Shown: positions 7,592-16,440 of the stretch, piece after piece | Layout of the letters: each line of letters opens with the position of its first letter | Numbering within the stretch: position 1 is the stretch's first letter | From: Demequina sp. NBRC 110051 | GTDB taxonomy: Bacteria; Actinomycetota; Actinomycetes; Actinomycetales; Demequinaceae | Length of the DNA: 64,000 nucleotides | Direction of reading: 5' to 3' | Assembly (NCBI RefSeq): GCF_002090055.1 | Contig: NZ_BBRH01000007.1 | Coordinates: 124,001-188,000, forward strand | Translations under genes and position numbers: made by a program | Notes under the pieces: model-generated | What the model saw: only the letters and a program-made list of their open reading frames with translations | Databases searched by the model: none | What the model was told of the DNA's origin: nothing

Positions 7592-8443
7592 GTGGGACGC
7601 AAGAAGCACACCGCCAAGGACGTCGAGAAGTACCGCGCCCAGGCCGAGAAGGCCGCCGCCAAGGCCAAGGTGGCCGCCGACCAGGCCACGGCTTCGGCCA
7701 AGGACGCCGCCAAGCGCGCTCAGGACTGGGCCGCCCCCCAGGTGAAGAAGGCTCAGGAGTGGGCCGGCCCGCAGGTGGGCAAGGCGGTCGCGTGGGGCGC
7801 CCCCAAGGCCGAGCGCGCCTACCACCAGGGTGCACGCAAGGCCTCGCCGTACGTGCGCCGCGCCGGCGATAAGGCCACCAAGTGGACCGACATCGCGCAC
7901 GCCGCCATCGTGGGCGCCGCGATCCCGGCCGTCGTCAGCGCCGTCGAGCAGGCCGGCGCCGAGCCCAAGAAGAAGGGTGGCGGCCTAGGCAAGGTCGTCA
8001 TCGCGGGCGCGCTGGTCGCCGCCGGCACCGCCGCGCTCGTGGTGTGGGCTCGTCGCGATCCGGGCCGCGACGAGTGGGCCGGTGACGACGAGTGGCAGTT
8101 CGACACCGACGGCGACGTCAAGCAGCAGCTGCGCGACAACGTCAACAAGGCCGTCGACCAGGTCACCGCCGCCGCCAAGAAGGGCGCCGACGCCGCGACC
8201 GCCGCTGGCAAGGAGGCCTACGACAAGGCGAGCCCCGCGATCGACAAGGTTGCCGGTCAGGCGCAGGAGGCTCTCGACAAGGTGAAGACCACCGCCACGA
8301 CGGAGGCCGAGAAGGTCAAGTCGGAGATCGACGAGGCCCGCTCGCGCGCCACCCACGCCGCGGTCGACGCGATCGACGACGCGGAGGACGTGTGGGAGGA
8401 CGAGGGCGCGACGGGGGAGAACCCCACCGCTTCCGAGAAGTAA
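7592..8443 (+). CDS. Ala/Lys-rich membrane-anchored protein of unknown function
   Basis: A 283-residue protein with a lysine/alanine heptad-like N-terminus (residues 1-110, rich in KAAAKAKVAADQA-type repeats), one clear transmembrane segment (KVVIAGALVAAGTAALVVWA, about 133-152), an acidic patch (GRDEWAGDDEWQFDTDGD) and a second long charged helical region with an acidic end. The composition resembles histone-H1-like tails and apolipophorin/ATP-synthase-b coiled coils, but no fold can be assigned. Comparable proteins occur near oriC in related Micrococcales. Start is GTG with GAAAGG upstream; a strong terminator follows. A tether between envelope and nucleoid or a stress-linked coiled coil is only a guess. 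Confidence 0.72.
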   Translation: MGRKKHTAKDVEKYRAQAEKAAAKAKVAADQATASAKDAAKRAQDWAAPQVKKAQEWAGPQVGKAVAWGAPKAERAYHQGARKASPYVRRAGDKATKWTDIAHAAIVGAAIPAVVSAVEQAGAEPKKKGGGLGKVVIAGALVAAGTAALVVWARRDPGRDEWAGDDEWQFDTDGDVKQQLRDNVNKAVDQVTAAAKKGADAATAAGKEAYDKASPAIDKVAGQAQEALDKVKTTATTEAEKVKSEIDEARSRATHAAVDAIDDAEDVWEDEGATGENPTASEK

Positions 8444-8454
8444 CCGCTTGAGAC

Positions 8455-8494
8455 AGCGAGAGGGCCGCGACCATCTGGTCGCGGCCCTCTCGCT
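8455..8494 (+). terminator. Rho-independent terminator
   Basis: AGCGAGAGGGCCGCGACC (8455-8472) pairs perfectly with GGTCGCGGCCCTCTCGCT (8477-8494) around an ATCT loop; a short T run follows. It lies 12 bases after the Ala/Lys-rich gene and just past the converging DUF5317 gene, so it can serve both. Confidence 0.85.
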
Positions 8495-8506
8495 TTGAGG
8501 CGTGGA

Positions 8507-9079
8507 TTAGTCCGATGCCGTGGCTGGCGGGGTCGTCTCGGTTCCCCCGTCCGCGGTGACGGGTTGGCCGATGCGGCGCGAGCCACTCCAGGCGGCTACC
8601 GCGACGCCGATCACGATGAGGATGTCTCCCACCGAGAAGGTGTTCGCGAGCGGGAGCGGCTCGGGCCACGCAAAGACGTCGCCGAGCCAGGGAAGGATGG
8701 CATCGTCCACCACGGCGGAGTTGGCGAAGTCCTCGCCCGCGTCGATGCCCGCGGCCTCGACGGCCGCGGCCCGGGCGGGCAGGGTGCCGCCGTTCAACGC
8801 GATGGTCAGGCCGTTCGAGAGCGCCCCCGCTCCGACGATGAGCGCGCCACGCACCTCCCGGTTCAGCCACAAGAACGCCAACGCGGCCACATACGTGAGG
8901 ATGTGGAGCACCGGCGCCCAGTCGTGCAGCGCGTCGAACTCGATGATGACAATCTGCGCCGCGAGTGAGCCCCAGATCAGCAGCGGCCAGCGGAAGCGGT
9001 GCAGCAGGAGCCCGGCGGGCCAGCGTCCGGCGAACAAGGGAGAGGCGACGGCGATCACGCCCAGTGCGAGGATCAGCAT
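8507..9079 (-). CDS. DUF5317-family membrane protein
   Basis: A 190-residue protein with four to five hydrophobic helices. The segments LNGGTLPARAAAVEAAG and WLGDVFAWPEPLPLANTFSVGDILI match the conserved N-G-G-x-x-P and D-x-F-x-x-P-x-P-L-x-x-x-F-S-x-G-D features of DUF5317. The function is unknown. The ATG at 9079 is 4 bases after the GGDEF-EAL gene, so the two are co-transcribed. Longer starts run into the preceding gene in another frame and were rejected. Confidence 0.78.
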   Translation of the reverse strand: MLILALGVIAVASPLFAGRWPAGLLLHRFRWPLLIWGSLAAQIVIIEFDALHDWAPVLHILTYVAALAFLWLNREVRGALIVGAGALSNGLTIALNGGTLPARAAAVEAAGIDAGEDFANSAVVDDAILPWLGDVFAWPEPLPLANTFSVGDILIVIGVAVAAWSGSRRIGQPVTADGGTETTPPATASD

Positions 9080-9083
9080 GAAA

Positions 9084-11132
9084 CTAGCGGCGGCCCTTCG
9101 CCGTCGTGACCGCGAGGTCGATCTCAGAGGCCGGCACCGGCACGCCGAGGTGGAAGCCCTGGCCGATGACCGAGCCCAGACGCGCGAGCGCATCGGCCGT
9201 GTGAGCGTCCTCGACGCCCTCGGCCACCACTCGCAGGCCCAGCGCCAGCGCGAGCTCGATGGTCGAGCGCACGATGATGAGGTCGTGATCGTCCGAGCCG
9301 ATGTTCGACACGAACGTGCGGTCCACCTTGAGCTCGTCGATCTCGAGGCGGCGTAGGTATGACAGGGACGCGTTGCCCGTGCCATAGTCGTCGATCGCGA
9401 TGGCGACTCCCAGGTCACGCAACGCCTTGATGACGAGGTCGGCGCGCACGGCATCGGCCATGATCCCCGTCTCGGTGACCTCGAGCACCAGCGCATCGGC
9501 GGCCACACCGTGACGCTTGAGCACCGCGTCGACCTGGCCGGGCAGGCCAAGGTCAGACAGGTGGCGTGCGGACAGGTTCACGGCCACGCGCACGTCCGGC
9601 ACGTCCTCACGCCACCGGGCGACCTGGGCGATCGCGCTGTCGAGCACAAAACTCGTCACGGTGTAGATGAGGCCCGAGTTCTCGGCGACGGGGATGAACT
9701 CGTCCGGCGGCACATTGCCGCGCTTGGGGTGCTGCCAGCGCACCAGCGCCTCGAGCGCCACCGTCCGACCGCTGTGGAGGTCCACCTGGGGCTGGTAGAC
9801 CACGTGGAGGTCGCCGGCCGCGAGAGCACCGCGAAGATCCGCGAGGAGCTGCAGGCGCTCCACGGTGTTCACGTCGAACTCGGGGGAGTAGATGCTGATC
9901 CTGTCGCGCTCCACCTTCGCGTGATACAGCGCGATATCGGCGTGCTTCATGAGCGACTCGGAGTCCGAGCCGTGGAACGGAGCGACCGCGATGCCGGCGC
10001 TCGCACGCACCAGGAGTTCGAGCGAGTCGACCTTGACCGGCTCCTCGAGGGCCTCGAGCAGGTTGGCCGCGACGTCGCGCGAGCGGGCGTGGTCGCCCTC
10101 GACAATGAGAGCGAACTCGTCGCCGCCCAGGCGGTGCACCGAGGCGTCCTCGGGTGCGGCCTCGACGAGCCTGGCACCGACCTCGCGCAGGATGATGTCG
10201 CCCACCGGGTGGCCCAGGGTGTCGTTGACGTCCTTGAAGTGGTCGAGGTCGATCAAAACCAGGCCTGGGCCATCGGCGTGACGGTTGCGGGCGTCCGTCA
10301 GCGCCTGGCTGAGGCGATAGCCGGCGAACGAGCGGTTGCCCAGGCCCGTGAGGACGTCGTGAGTGGCGTCGTGCGCGTGGCGCGCACCACTGGCGGCAAA
10401 GAGGTGCGCAGCAACCACGGGTCCCGCGAGCAGCGCGAGGACCCAGACGCCATCCGTCGCGACATCGGCGGCGATCGCGCCCACGCTGAGCAGCACCAGG
10501 TGCGTGATGACCAGGAACTGCGCATCGGCGCGCAGTACCCACAGGAACCGCTCGCCCGACGCGAGTGTCACCACGACGGCCACGAGGATCCAGTTCACCA
10601 CCACCATGGTGATGCCCGCCACCAAGAGTGGCCCGAGCGAAGCGACGTGACCAACAGGCCGCGCGGCGAGCAGGGAATCGCCGGACAGGAAGGAATACAC
10701 CACTCCGGCAGCGAGCACGCTGAGCGAGTACTGCGCGATGTTAAACATCGACTTCGTGACCTGGCGGCGCTGGAGGATGTCGTCGGTCAAGCTCGCGACA
10801 ATCTGGACCACGACGGCAGCCGCGACGCCGGCGACAGGGATGAGCGCCAGAATGAACGGCGCGGAGGTCGATAGAGAGCGTGATTCAGCATCGCCGAGAA
10901 CCAACTGAATCGGCTTGGCCTCACCGATGATCGCGGCGATTGCCAGGAAGACCACAGGTCCTACGAGCAGGCCTTCGGCGACCGCGGGCCAATCTGTGAG
11001 AACGACGGCGAGAACGACGGCGACAAATCCAACCGCCGTGACCGAAGCGACGTAAGCAGGGAGAAGTGAGGGCGGCGCCGGCGGCTGAGAGTTGCCAGCG
11101 CCACCCTCGTCTTCGGTGTGAATCAGGTCCAC
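9084..11132 (-). CDS. Membrane-bound GGDEF-EAL cyclic-di-GMP protein
   Basis: A 682-residue protein. Residues 25-245 form six or seven transmembrane helices acting as a sensor; a GGDEF domain (about 255-410) carries the intact RLGGDEF signature and TGLGNR/DLDHFKDVND; an EAL domain (about 425-675) has EALVRW, NLSARHL, EVTETG, DDYGTGNASL and QGFHLG. Both active sites look complete, so it may make and degrade cyclic-di-GMP, with one activity dominant in a given condition. The start is GTG at 11132 without its own ribosome-binding site; it overlaps a 36-codon gene by 10 bases and is probably translated by coupling. The DUF5317 gene follows. Confidence 0.93.
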   Translation of the reverse strand: MDLIHTEDEGGAGNSQPPAPPSLLPAYVASVTAVGFVAVVLAVVLTDWPAVAEGLLVGPVVFLAIAAIIGEAKPIQLVLGDAESRSLSTSAPFILALIPVAGVAAAVVVQIVASLTDDILQRRQVTKSMFNIAQYSLSVLAAGVVYSFLSGDSLLAARPVGHVASLGPLLVAGITMVVVNWILVAVVVTLASGERFLWVLRADAQFLVITHLVLLSVGAIAADVATDGVWVLALLAGPVVAAHLFAASGARHAHDATHDVLTGLGNRSFAGYRLSQALTDARNRHADGPGLVLIDLDHFKDVNDTLGHPVGDIILREVGARLVEAAPEDASVHRLGGDEFALIVEGDHARSRDVAANLLEALEEPVKVDSLELLVRASAGIAVAPFHGSDSESLMKHADIALYHAKVERDRISIYSPEFDVNTVERLQLLADLRGALAAGDLHVVYQPQVDLHSGRTVALEALVRWQHPKRGNVPPDEFIPVAENSGLIYTVTSFVLDSAIAQVARWREDVPDVRVAVNLSARHLSDLGLPGQVDAVLKRHGVAADALVLEVTETGIMADAVRADLVIKALRDLGVAIAIDDYGTGNASLSYLRRLEIDELKVDRTFVSNIGSDDHDLIIVRSTIELALALGLRVVAEGVEDAHTADALARLGSVIGQGFHLGVPVPASEIDLAVTTAKGRR

Positions 11133-11233
11133 TTGAAGCCGGCGCCCACGATCACGGCGACGGCGACGATGGTGCTCGCGCTAGCGGTGGCGCGGACAAC
11201 CGTGGAGTTGTTCAGAAGGTTCCACTTCTTCAT
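11123..11233 (-). CDS. 36-residue membrane peptide coupled to the GGDEF-EAL gene
   Basis: A very short gene. The ATG at 11233 is preceded by AGGGGAGA with 5-base spacing, one of the best ribosome-binding sites in the area. The peptide starts MKKWNLLNNSTVVR, continues with a small-residue helix (ASASTIVAVAVIVGAG) and ends in FKWT, so it has a basic head, one short membrane helix and an aromatic tail. Its stop lies inside the first codons of the GGDEF-EAL gene (10-base overlap). It could be a leader that sets translation of the enzyme, a membrane partner of its sensor, or a signal/peptide product. No family is recognised. Confidence 0.6.
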   Translation of the reverse strand: MKKWNLLNNSTVVRATASASTIVAVAVIVGAGFKWT

Positions 11234-11369
11234 ATTGGTCTCCCCTGCTAGGCCGTCAACGATGTGAACGGCTCGCGCCGCCCGTGCGCTGCCGCAGAGA
11301 CCGGACCATTCCGAGCCCCGAGACGGTGCCATCGTCCACGGAAGTGGCGATCGCCGGATGACGATCGCG

Positions 11370-11398
11370 ATTATCTTCTCGCATTAGGGCGCACAAGG
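11370..11398 (-). promoter_or_regulatory. Possible promoter of the peptide/GGDEF-EAL operon
   Basis: On the minus strand, GATAAT (11370-11375) is preceded by TTGTGC (11391-11396) with a 15-base spacer. It would give a leader of about 130 bases before the peptide start. The short spacer makes this a modest candidate. Confidence 0.3.
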
Positions 11399-11416
11399 GA
11401 ACCCATCAGTACCGCC

Positions 11417-14400
11417 TCACCAGGGAATTCGTGGCACGGGCGAGGGCGTCACGGCGCCCAAGGCTGTGAGGTATGCGGCTGGCCCTTCAGCCTCCCGCAC
11501 ATCGGACACCACCGTGGCCCCGTACGGGTCGGTCGCGGTCACGAACCAACCAACCGTGGCATCGGCCGGGTTCCATGCGGCCGTCACGGCCTGGCCTGCC
11601 GGCACGTCCTCGAACTGCGCGATCTCGCGCTGCGTGAGGGCGTCCACGCGCAGCGCAGCGGTCTCGAGACGCGCCGGCTCCGCCTCGATCCCCGCACGCG
11701 CATAAGGGATGGTGAACTCCTGATGCTCGTCGGAGATCGCCTTGTGGACCGCGTCGTAGTCACTGAGGTAGTCCGAGTAGGTCCTGACCGTGATGGTCTG
11801 GGCCTCGTTGTCGAAGTGCAGCAGCCGCAGGTAGCCGTCGCCGCCGTTGGGAAGGTCCTGATAGTCGAAGAGCATCGATGTGACCGTGCGGTCGTCGACC
11901 CCGTCGCCGTCGTCGTCGAAGGAGTCGAGGCGCGTGTAGGCGTCGTGATAGTGGCCGGACAGGACGAACTTCACGTTGGGATTGGTCGCCACCACCTCGT
12001 CGTGAATGCGCTGGGGCAGGGGCCCCAGGCCTCCGGTGGTGAGCATGTACTCGTGCAGGTTCACGAAGGCGGTGCGCTCCGGGTAGGCCGCGAGCACGCC
12101 GTTCATCCACGCGATCTGCTCGTCGTCTGCGCCCCACCCCATGTAGAGGAACAGGAAGTCGATGCCGTCGACGGACACTAGGTCGTAGTGCCCGCGGTTG
12201 TCGAGGTGGTCGCCGCCCCACCACGGGTTGTCCTCGTAGCGCTCGGCGCCGAACCACTGCGAGAACTGGGTGTAGTCGTTGGTGGTCTGGTTCACGTCGT
12301 GGTTGCCCGCAAGCACGCCATACGGGATGGCGGCGTCGTCCAGGGCCGCATAGGCAGGATCGGCCCGCAGCCACTGCTCCTGCTGGCCCGACCAGTCCAC
12401 CACGTCGCCCGTGTGGATCATGTACTGCAGGTTGAGCTCGTCGCGCCGCTCGATCAGGTAGTCGTGAATCGAGGTTTGACGGTCGTAGATGGCCGCCTCG
12501 GCGTTGTAATACTGCGTGTCGGACTCCCACGCGAGCGTGAAGTCGTAGTCCGCGCGGTCGGTGTCCTCGGGATGGTGCTTCTCGACGTCACTGTCGCGCT
12601 GCGACAGCGCCTCACCTGCCCAGCCGATGCCGTGCTGGACCACCGCCGTCAGCTGTCCGTCCGTGTCGGCAAGGGTCGCGTCCACGACCGCCTCGAGGTG
12701 CACGGCTCCCTCGTCACCGGTGACCTGGGTGTCCACCGTCTGCCACTCGCCCGTGGCGGGGTCCAGGACGCGCAGCGACACTCGGGCATCGGCCTCCGCC
12801 TTGCCCGACCACGCCACGCGCACCTGATCCGCGTCGGCGGGCACCTCCGCCTCGAGGAGCACATACGGAAGGCCGCCGTCCACGGAACCGGCCGCGTCCG
12901 TGCGGTCGATCGCATCGGCATCGGCCACCGAGCCCGTCGAGACGGTGAGGCCGTCGCCCTCGAGGAGCTCGCGGCCCTCGGCGAAGCCAATGTCCAGCGC
13001 GTCGCCCGAGGCATCCTCGACCACGGCGCGCAGGACCGAGCCAGCGGCACCGGAGCGCGCAGCGGACGCCTCGGCGAGCACCGGCGTTTCCTCGGGGATG
13101 GTGAACGGCACCGTGATGGACGCGGTGTTGCCCACGCGATCCGTGGCCGTCACCGCGGCGACGTGATCGCCGGGCTCGTCTGTCAGGGAGGACAGCGCAT
13201 GCGGCAGGCGGATGGCGCGGCCGTCGAGGGTGGCCGTGACCTCCTCGACTCCCGCGCCGTCATCCGCTGCCTCCACATCGAGGTCCACGGCGCCGCGCAG
13301 CTCCTGCCCTGGAGCGATGCTGGGCGTCAGCACGGGTGCGGAATTGTCGACGCGCAGGTCCAGCGTTGCCGTAGCGGTGCCATCGGTCGCCGTGAAGGTG
13401 TGGCTGCCATCGCTCACGCCGGTGGTGTCCCACGTGTACCCCAGCGCGGTGAAGGCGTCGTCGGGGACATCGAACGTCACTTCGAGGAAGTCCGTCGCAC
13501 CGGGATTGTCGCCAATATCGATCCAGCGCGACGGGTCCGTCACCTCACGCGGGCGCAGCATGCGGCCGTCGGGCAGCGCGAGCCTCACGTCGCGGGCCAC
13601 GAAGTCGTCGTTGACCTCGTCGGGGTCGATCGCGGGGGCAGCCTTGGTGCCCGAATAGATGCGCGCGACCACGGGCTCGCCGGGATTGACCTCGTCGAGC
13701 GGGAGCGCAACCTCGATGGTGCCGGTGTCCCCGAACAGGCCCTCGTCGAACACCGTGAGCACGTCACCGTCCACGATCACGCCGTTGCGGAAGTAGGCGT
13801 CGGTGAGGGTGGCCTCGAACGCCAGGATCGGCTCGTGTTCGAGCTCGGGCTCACCCTCGACCTCCACACCATCGAGCGTCAGCGTGTGGACCGCGGGGTA
13901 CACGTCACCGCCCGCGACTAGGCGCTGCTCGCCTGATACCGACGAGCCGCTGCCGCGCCGCAACGGGAGCCGGTAGGGCGGCACCACCAGGTCCGCGCCC
14001 AGCGGCTGACCCAGGTGTCCGCCGCCGATGCGCAGCGGCTCCGCGGCGCGGGCGGCCGTCACCGTCTGCTCGGGGCCCTCGAGCACCTGGTCTCCGGCCG
14101 TGACGGTGAAGCGATAGGTGAACCACTCACGGCCCAGGGTGTCGGCGCCACCCAGGTGAAGGGTGAACTCGCCGATGGCATCGCGCGTCAGCGAGTACGT
14201 CGCCGGCTCGTCGAGGTCCGACCCCACCTCGACGGATACCGTGTGGAGCAGGCCGTCGTCGTTGGCCCACGCCTCGATCTCCAGGGGCGTGCCGGGGGAG
14301 AACTGGGTCCGAGTCTCGTCGCGCAGGCGCGGCTCGCGGCCCGCGGGAGCCGTGACGATGGGCGTCCACTCACCTTGCGCCGTGGTGTCACCGGGAGAGG

Positions 14401-15043
14401 CGGCGGCCACGCCCAGGCGCGGCTGAATGTCGTTGGCGTCGGTGACCACGCCGTACTGCACGCCGCCCTTGGCCTCCGCGTCGACGTCGTCGGGGCGGTT
14501 GTAATACGCCCGCGACAGCTGAATGCCGGCATCCGTGAGGACCTCGACGCCGCGCAGCACCGAGTTGGACAGCCCGCCCCCGTCCACCATGGCGAGGGTC
14601 TCTCCCTCCACCAGGGCCGTGCCGTAGGCCTCGTTGAAGTCGGCGACCGTGAGGCCCGCCGTCGCCTCCGAACGGATCCACAGCACCAGCGTCTCGCCGG
14701 GCGCAAGGGTCGCCCCGGTGGTCGTGGTGGGCCACTCGACGGTCGAGACCGGCATGAGGTTGGCCAGGGGATAGATGTAGCGGATGCGGAAGTCGTCCCA
14801 CGCGAGCTCGCCGTCGGAGACGTTCAGGATCTCGACGTACTCAAACGCGTCGGTGCCGTCGTGGTTGGGGGAGTTCGCGACGATCTCGCTCACCTGCAGG
14901 ACGGGCTCGTAGCGTTCGGGCTCGGGTGGCGGCCACACCACGCCGGGGAGGCGGGCGGCCGATGCCGGGGTCGCCACCGCGACGAGGGCGGCGGCGACGA
15001 GGGTGGTGGCCGTGGCGGCCAGGACGCGGGGAAGTGCGCTCAC
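11417..15043 (-). CDS. Large secreted metallophosphoesterase with lamin-tail domain
   Basis: A 1208-residue exported protein. A signal peptide (1-29, ending TPASA) precedes a lamin-tail (LTD) domain at about 48-190 (VSEIVANSPNHDGTDAFEYV, then LAPGETLVLWI), several beta-rich segments with Ig-like repeats (for example VDNSAPVLTPSIAPGQEL and ATDRVGNTASITV at 560-650), and a calcineurin-type phosphoesterase at about 835-1090. Metal ligands are visible in SDTQYY, TGDVVDW, AGNHDV and SGHYHDAY. It probably hydrolyses phosphate esters or phospholipids outside the cell. There is no cell-wall anchor motif or C-terminal helix. The start is GTG; no ribosome-binding site is evident. It appears to be a single-gene unit. 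Confidence 0.88.
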   Translation of the reverse strand: MSALPRVLAATATTLVAAALVAVATPASAARLPGVVWPPPEPERYEPVLQVSEIVANSPNHDGTDAFEYVEILNVSDGELAWDDFRIRYIYPLANLMPVSTVEWPTTTTGATLAPGETLVLWIRSEATAGLTVADFNEAYGTALVEGETLAMVDGGGLSNSVLRGVEVLTDAGIQLSRAYYNRPDDVDAEAKGGVQYGVVTDANDIQPRLGVAAASPGDTTAQGEWTPIVTAPAGREPRLRDETRTQFSPGTPLEIEAWANDDGLLHTVSVEVGSDLDEPATYSLTRDAIGEFTLHLGGADTLGREWFTYRFTVTAGDQVLEGPEQTVTAARAAEPLRIGGGHLGQPLGADLVVPPYRLPLRRGSGSSVSGEQRLVAGGDVYPAVHTLTLDGVEVEGEPELEHEPILAFEATLTDAYFRNGVIVDGDVLTVFDEGLFGDTGTIEVALPLDEVNPGEPVVARIYSGTKAAPAIDPDEVNDDFVARDVRLALPDGRMLRPREVTDPSRWIDIGDNPGATDFLEVTFDVPDDAFTALGYTWDTTGVSDGSHTFTATDGTATATLDLRVDNSAPVLTPSIAPGQELRGAVDLDVEAADDGAGVEEVTATLDGRAIRLPHALSSLTDEPGDHVAAVTATDRVGNTASITVPFTIPEETPVLAEASAARSGAAGSVLRAVVEDASGDALDIGFAEGRELLEGDGLTVSTGSVADADAIDRTDAAGSVDGGLPYVLLEAEVPADADQVRVAWSGKAEADARVSLRVLDPATGEWQTVDTQVTGDEGAVHLEAVVDATLADTDGQLTAVVQHGIGWAGEALSQRDSDVEKHHPEDTDRADYDFTLAWESDTQYYNAEAAIYDRQTSIHDYLIERRDELNLQYMIHTGDVVDWSGQQEQWLRADPAYAALDDAAIPYGVLAGNHDVNQTTNDYTQFSQWFGAERYEDNPWWGGDHLDNRGHYDLVSVDGIDFLFLYMGWGADDEQIAWMNGVLAAYPERTAFVNLHEYMLTTGGLGPLPQRIHDEVVATNPNVKFVLSGHYHDAYTRLDSFDDDGDGVDDRTVTSMLFDYQDLPNGGDGYLRLLHFDNEAQTITVRTYSDYLSDYDAVHKAISDEHQEFTIPYARAGIEAEPARLETAALRVDALTQREIAQFEDVPAGQAVTAAWNPADATVGWFVTATDPYGATVVSDVREAEGPAAYLTALGAVTPSPVPRIPW

Positions 15044-15210
15044 GTGCGGCAGTCAACCGACCGGACACCTCACCGGCAACGCCGATGCGCCCGCGTCGTC
15101 CAACCTTCATACGGGCGTCAGCGAATGGTCATCCCTGTCGCCGTTTCGTCACCGGGGAGCGCGATCGCTCCCCTGTCTGCCGGTAGGGTCGCGGGGACGA
15201 AAGGGACCCT

Positions 15211-15879
15211 ATGCGTTTCACCTCGCGAGCGGCTGCCATCGCGGCGATCCTTGCCGCCGTCGGCGTACTGGCGGCATGCCAGGCTCCCGCCGATGAGGCC
15301 ACCTCGAGCCCGGCGGTGACGATCACGAGCACCGCTACGCCCGACCCCGTGGTCGCCTCTCCCGCCGAGGCCGCCCCCTTCACGGAGCCCGGCACCGAAC
15401 TCAGCGCCACCGACACGCTCGTCATCCCCGCCCTCGCCGCCGACGCCGAGGCAACGGCGACCGAGATCACCCTTGAAGTGGCGGTGCAGGAGGTCACGAC
15501 CGCAACGGTCGACGACATCAGCGATGTGCTGAGCGACACCGACCAGCGCGGGCTGTGGAACTACCACCCCACCCTCGTCACCTACGTCGCGACCGTCTCG
15601 GGGCCCGCCGTGCCCACCGGCTTCACCATCACGGAGGCTCCCGCCATGACCGGAGTCACCACGACCGGCGGCGAGGCCACCGCCCCGCCGGCCACCGGCG
15701 CACCGGAGATCTGCCCCGCGCTCGACGTCGAGGACCTCACGACCGCGGGATCCGCGACGGGGTGCTGGGTGCTCATGGCCAAGAACGACTCGGAACTCGC
15801 GGCGCTGCAGTACCGCGGCAGCTTCCACGGCAGCGCCGCGAACTATCTGTCGAACCCTGTGACCTGGAACGTCGGCTAA
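15211..15879 (+). CDS. Putative lipoprotein of unknown function
   Basis: A 222-residue protein with a lipoprotein signal peptide: basic start MRFTSR, hydrophobic core and lipobox VLAAC with the modified Cys at residue 22. A Thr/Ser/Pro-rich linker (23-60) leads to a domain with two cysteines (EICPALD and TGCWVLMAKN) that could form a disulfide, and a C-terminal segment YRGSFHGSAANYLSNPV. No family is recognised. It would sit on the outer face of the membrane. TAGGGT at 15185-15190 may be its -10, and GAAAGG precedes the ATG. It is divergent from the large phosphoesterase, 167 bases away. Confidence 0.7.
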   Translation: MRFTSRAAAIAAILAAVGVLAACQAPADEATSSPAVTITSTATPDPVVASPAEAAPFTEPGTELSATDTLVIPALAADAEATATEITLEVAVQEVTTATVDDISDVLSDTDQRGLWNYHPTLVTYVATVSGPAVPTGFTITEAPAMTGVTTTGGEATAPPATGAPEICPALDVEDLTTAGSATGCWVLMAKNDSELAALQYRGSFHGSAANYLSNPVTWNVG

Positions 15880-16421
15880 CGCGGCGTCCTGATCACGTTG
15901 ACGGCGGCCGCGGGGGCATCGAGGGCCTCGTAGGAGTGCGGCATGTCCGCCGCGAAGGAAGCCAGCTCACCCACGCCCACCTCCATGGGGTCCCCCTCAG
16001 TGCCCACGCGCACGCGTCCCGAGGTCACCAGCACCTGCTCGCTCACCCCAGGACCGTGACCGTCGGAGCGGTGCGCCGCACCGGGGGTGAGGGTCAACGC
16101 GAAAACCTCGACCGTGGCATCGGCCTCCTGACGGACATCCAAGAGCCGCGCGACGATGCCGGGCGAGGCCACCTGCGCTCCAGGTCGGTCGTCGAGCAGG
16201 TGTGACAGCGGGGTGCCCAGGGCGCGCGCGAGGGCGTAGAGAGTGGAGAGGGTCGGGTTGCGCTGGCCGTGTTCGATCTCGGACAACGAGCCCTTGCCGA
16301 TGCCTGCCGTGGCGGCGACGGAGCCCAGGCTCAGCCCGCGGTCGACCCGGGCCCGCCTCACCCGTGCGCCGACGAGCATCGCAAGATCCGGCCGGGGCGA
16401 GCCGTGTACATCCGAGTCCAT
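15876..16421 (-). CDS. XRE-family regulator with cupin domain
   Basis: A 181-residue regulator: an N-terminal HTH_3 domain (VGARVRRARVDRGLSLGSVAATAGIGKGSLSEIEHG region, residues 16-72) and a C-terminal cupin ligand pocket (about 105-178, with GVSEQVLVTSGRVRVG and MPHSYEA). Such XRE-cupin proteins control adjacent transport or catabolic genes. The ATG at 16421 fits a leaderless transcript: TAGTTT lies 7 bases before it. A longer start at 16463 would place the promoter and operator inside the gene. It is divergent from a BenE-type transporter, the arrangement commonly seen for this pair. Its 3' end overlaps the convergent lipoprotein gene by 4 bases. Confidence 0.88.
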   Translation of the reverse strand: MDSDVHGSPRPDLAMLVGARVRRARVDRGLSLGSVAATAGIGKGSLSEIEHGQRNPTLSTLYALARALGTPLSHLLDDRPGAQVASPGIVARLLDVRQEADATVEVFALTLTPGAAHRSDGHGPGVSEQVLVTSGRVRVGTEGDPMEVGVGELASFAADMPHSYEALDAPAAAVNVIRTPR

Positions 16422-16440
16422 GACTGGAAAACTACCAAAG

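Noticed and set aside
9084..11132. Degenerate (enzymatically dead) GGDEF or EAL domain
   Set aside because: GGDEF, EAL, DDYGTG and the other key motifs are intact.
11234..11370. Cyclic-di-GMP (GEMM) riboswitch before the peptide/GGDEF-EAL operon
   Set aside because: I looked for the conserved GEMM helices and the GCAAA/receptor words on the minus strand and did not find them.
12188..13921. 577-codon open frame antisense to the metallophosphoesterase
   Set aside because: Composition is that of a shadow frame; the opposite strand has a signal peptide and all metal ligands.
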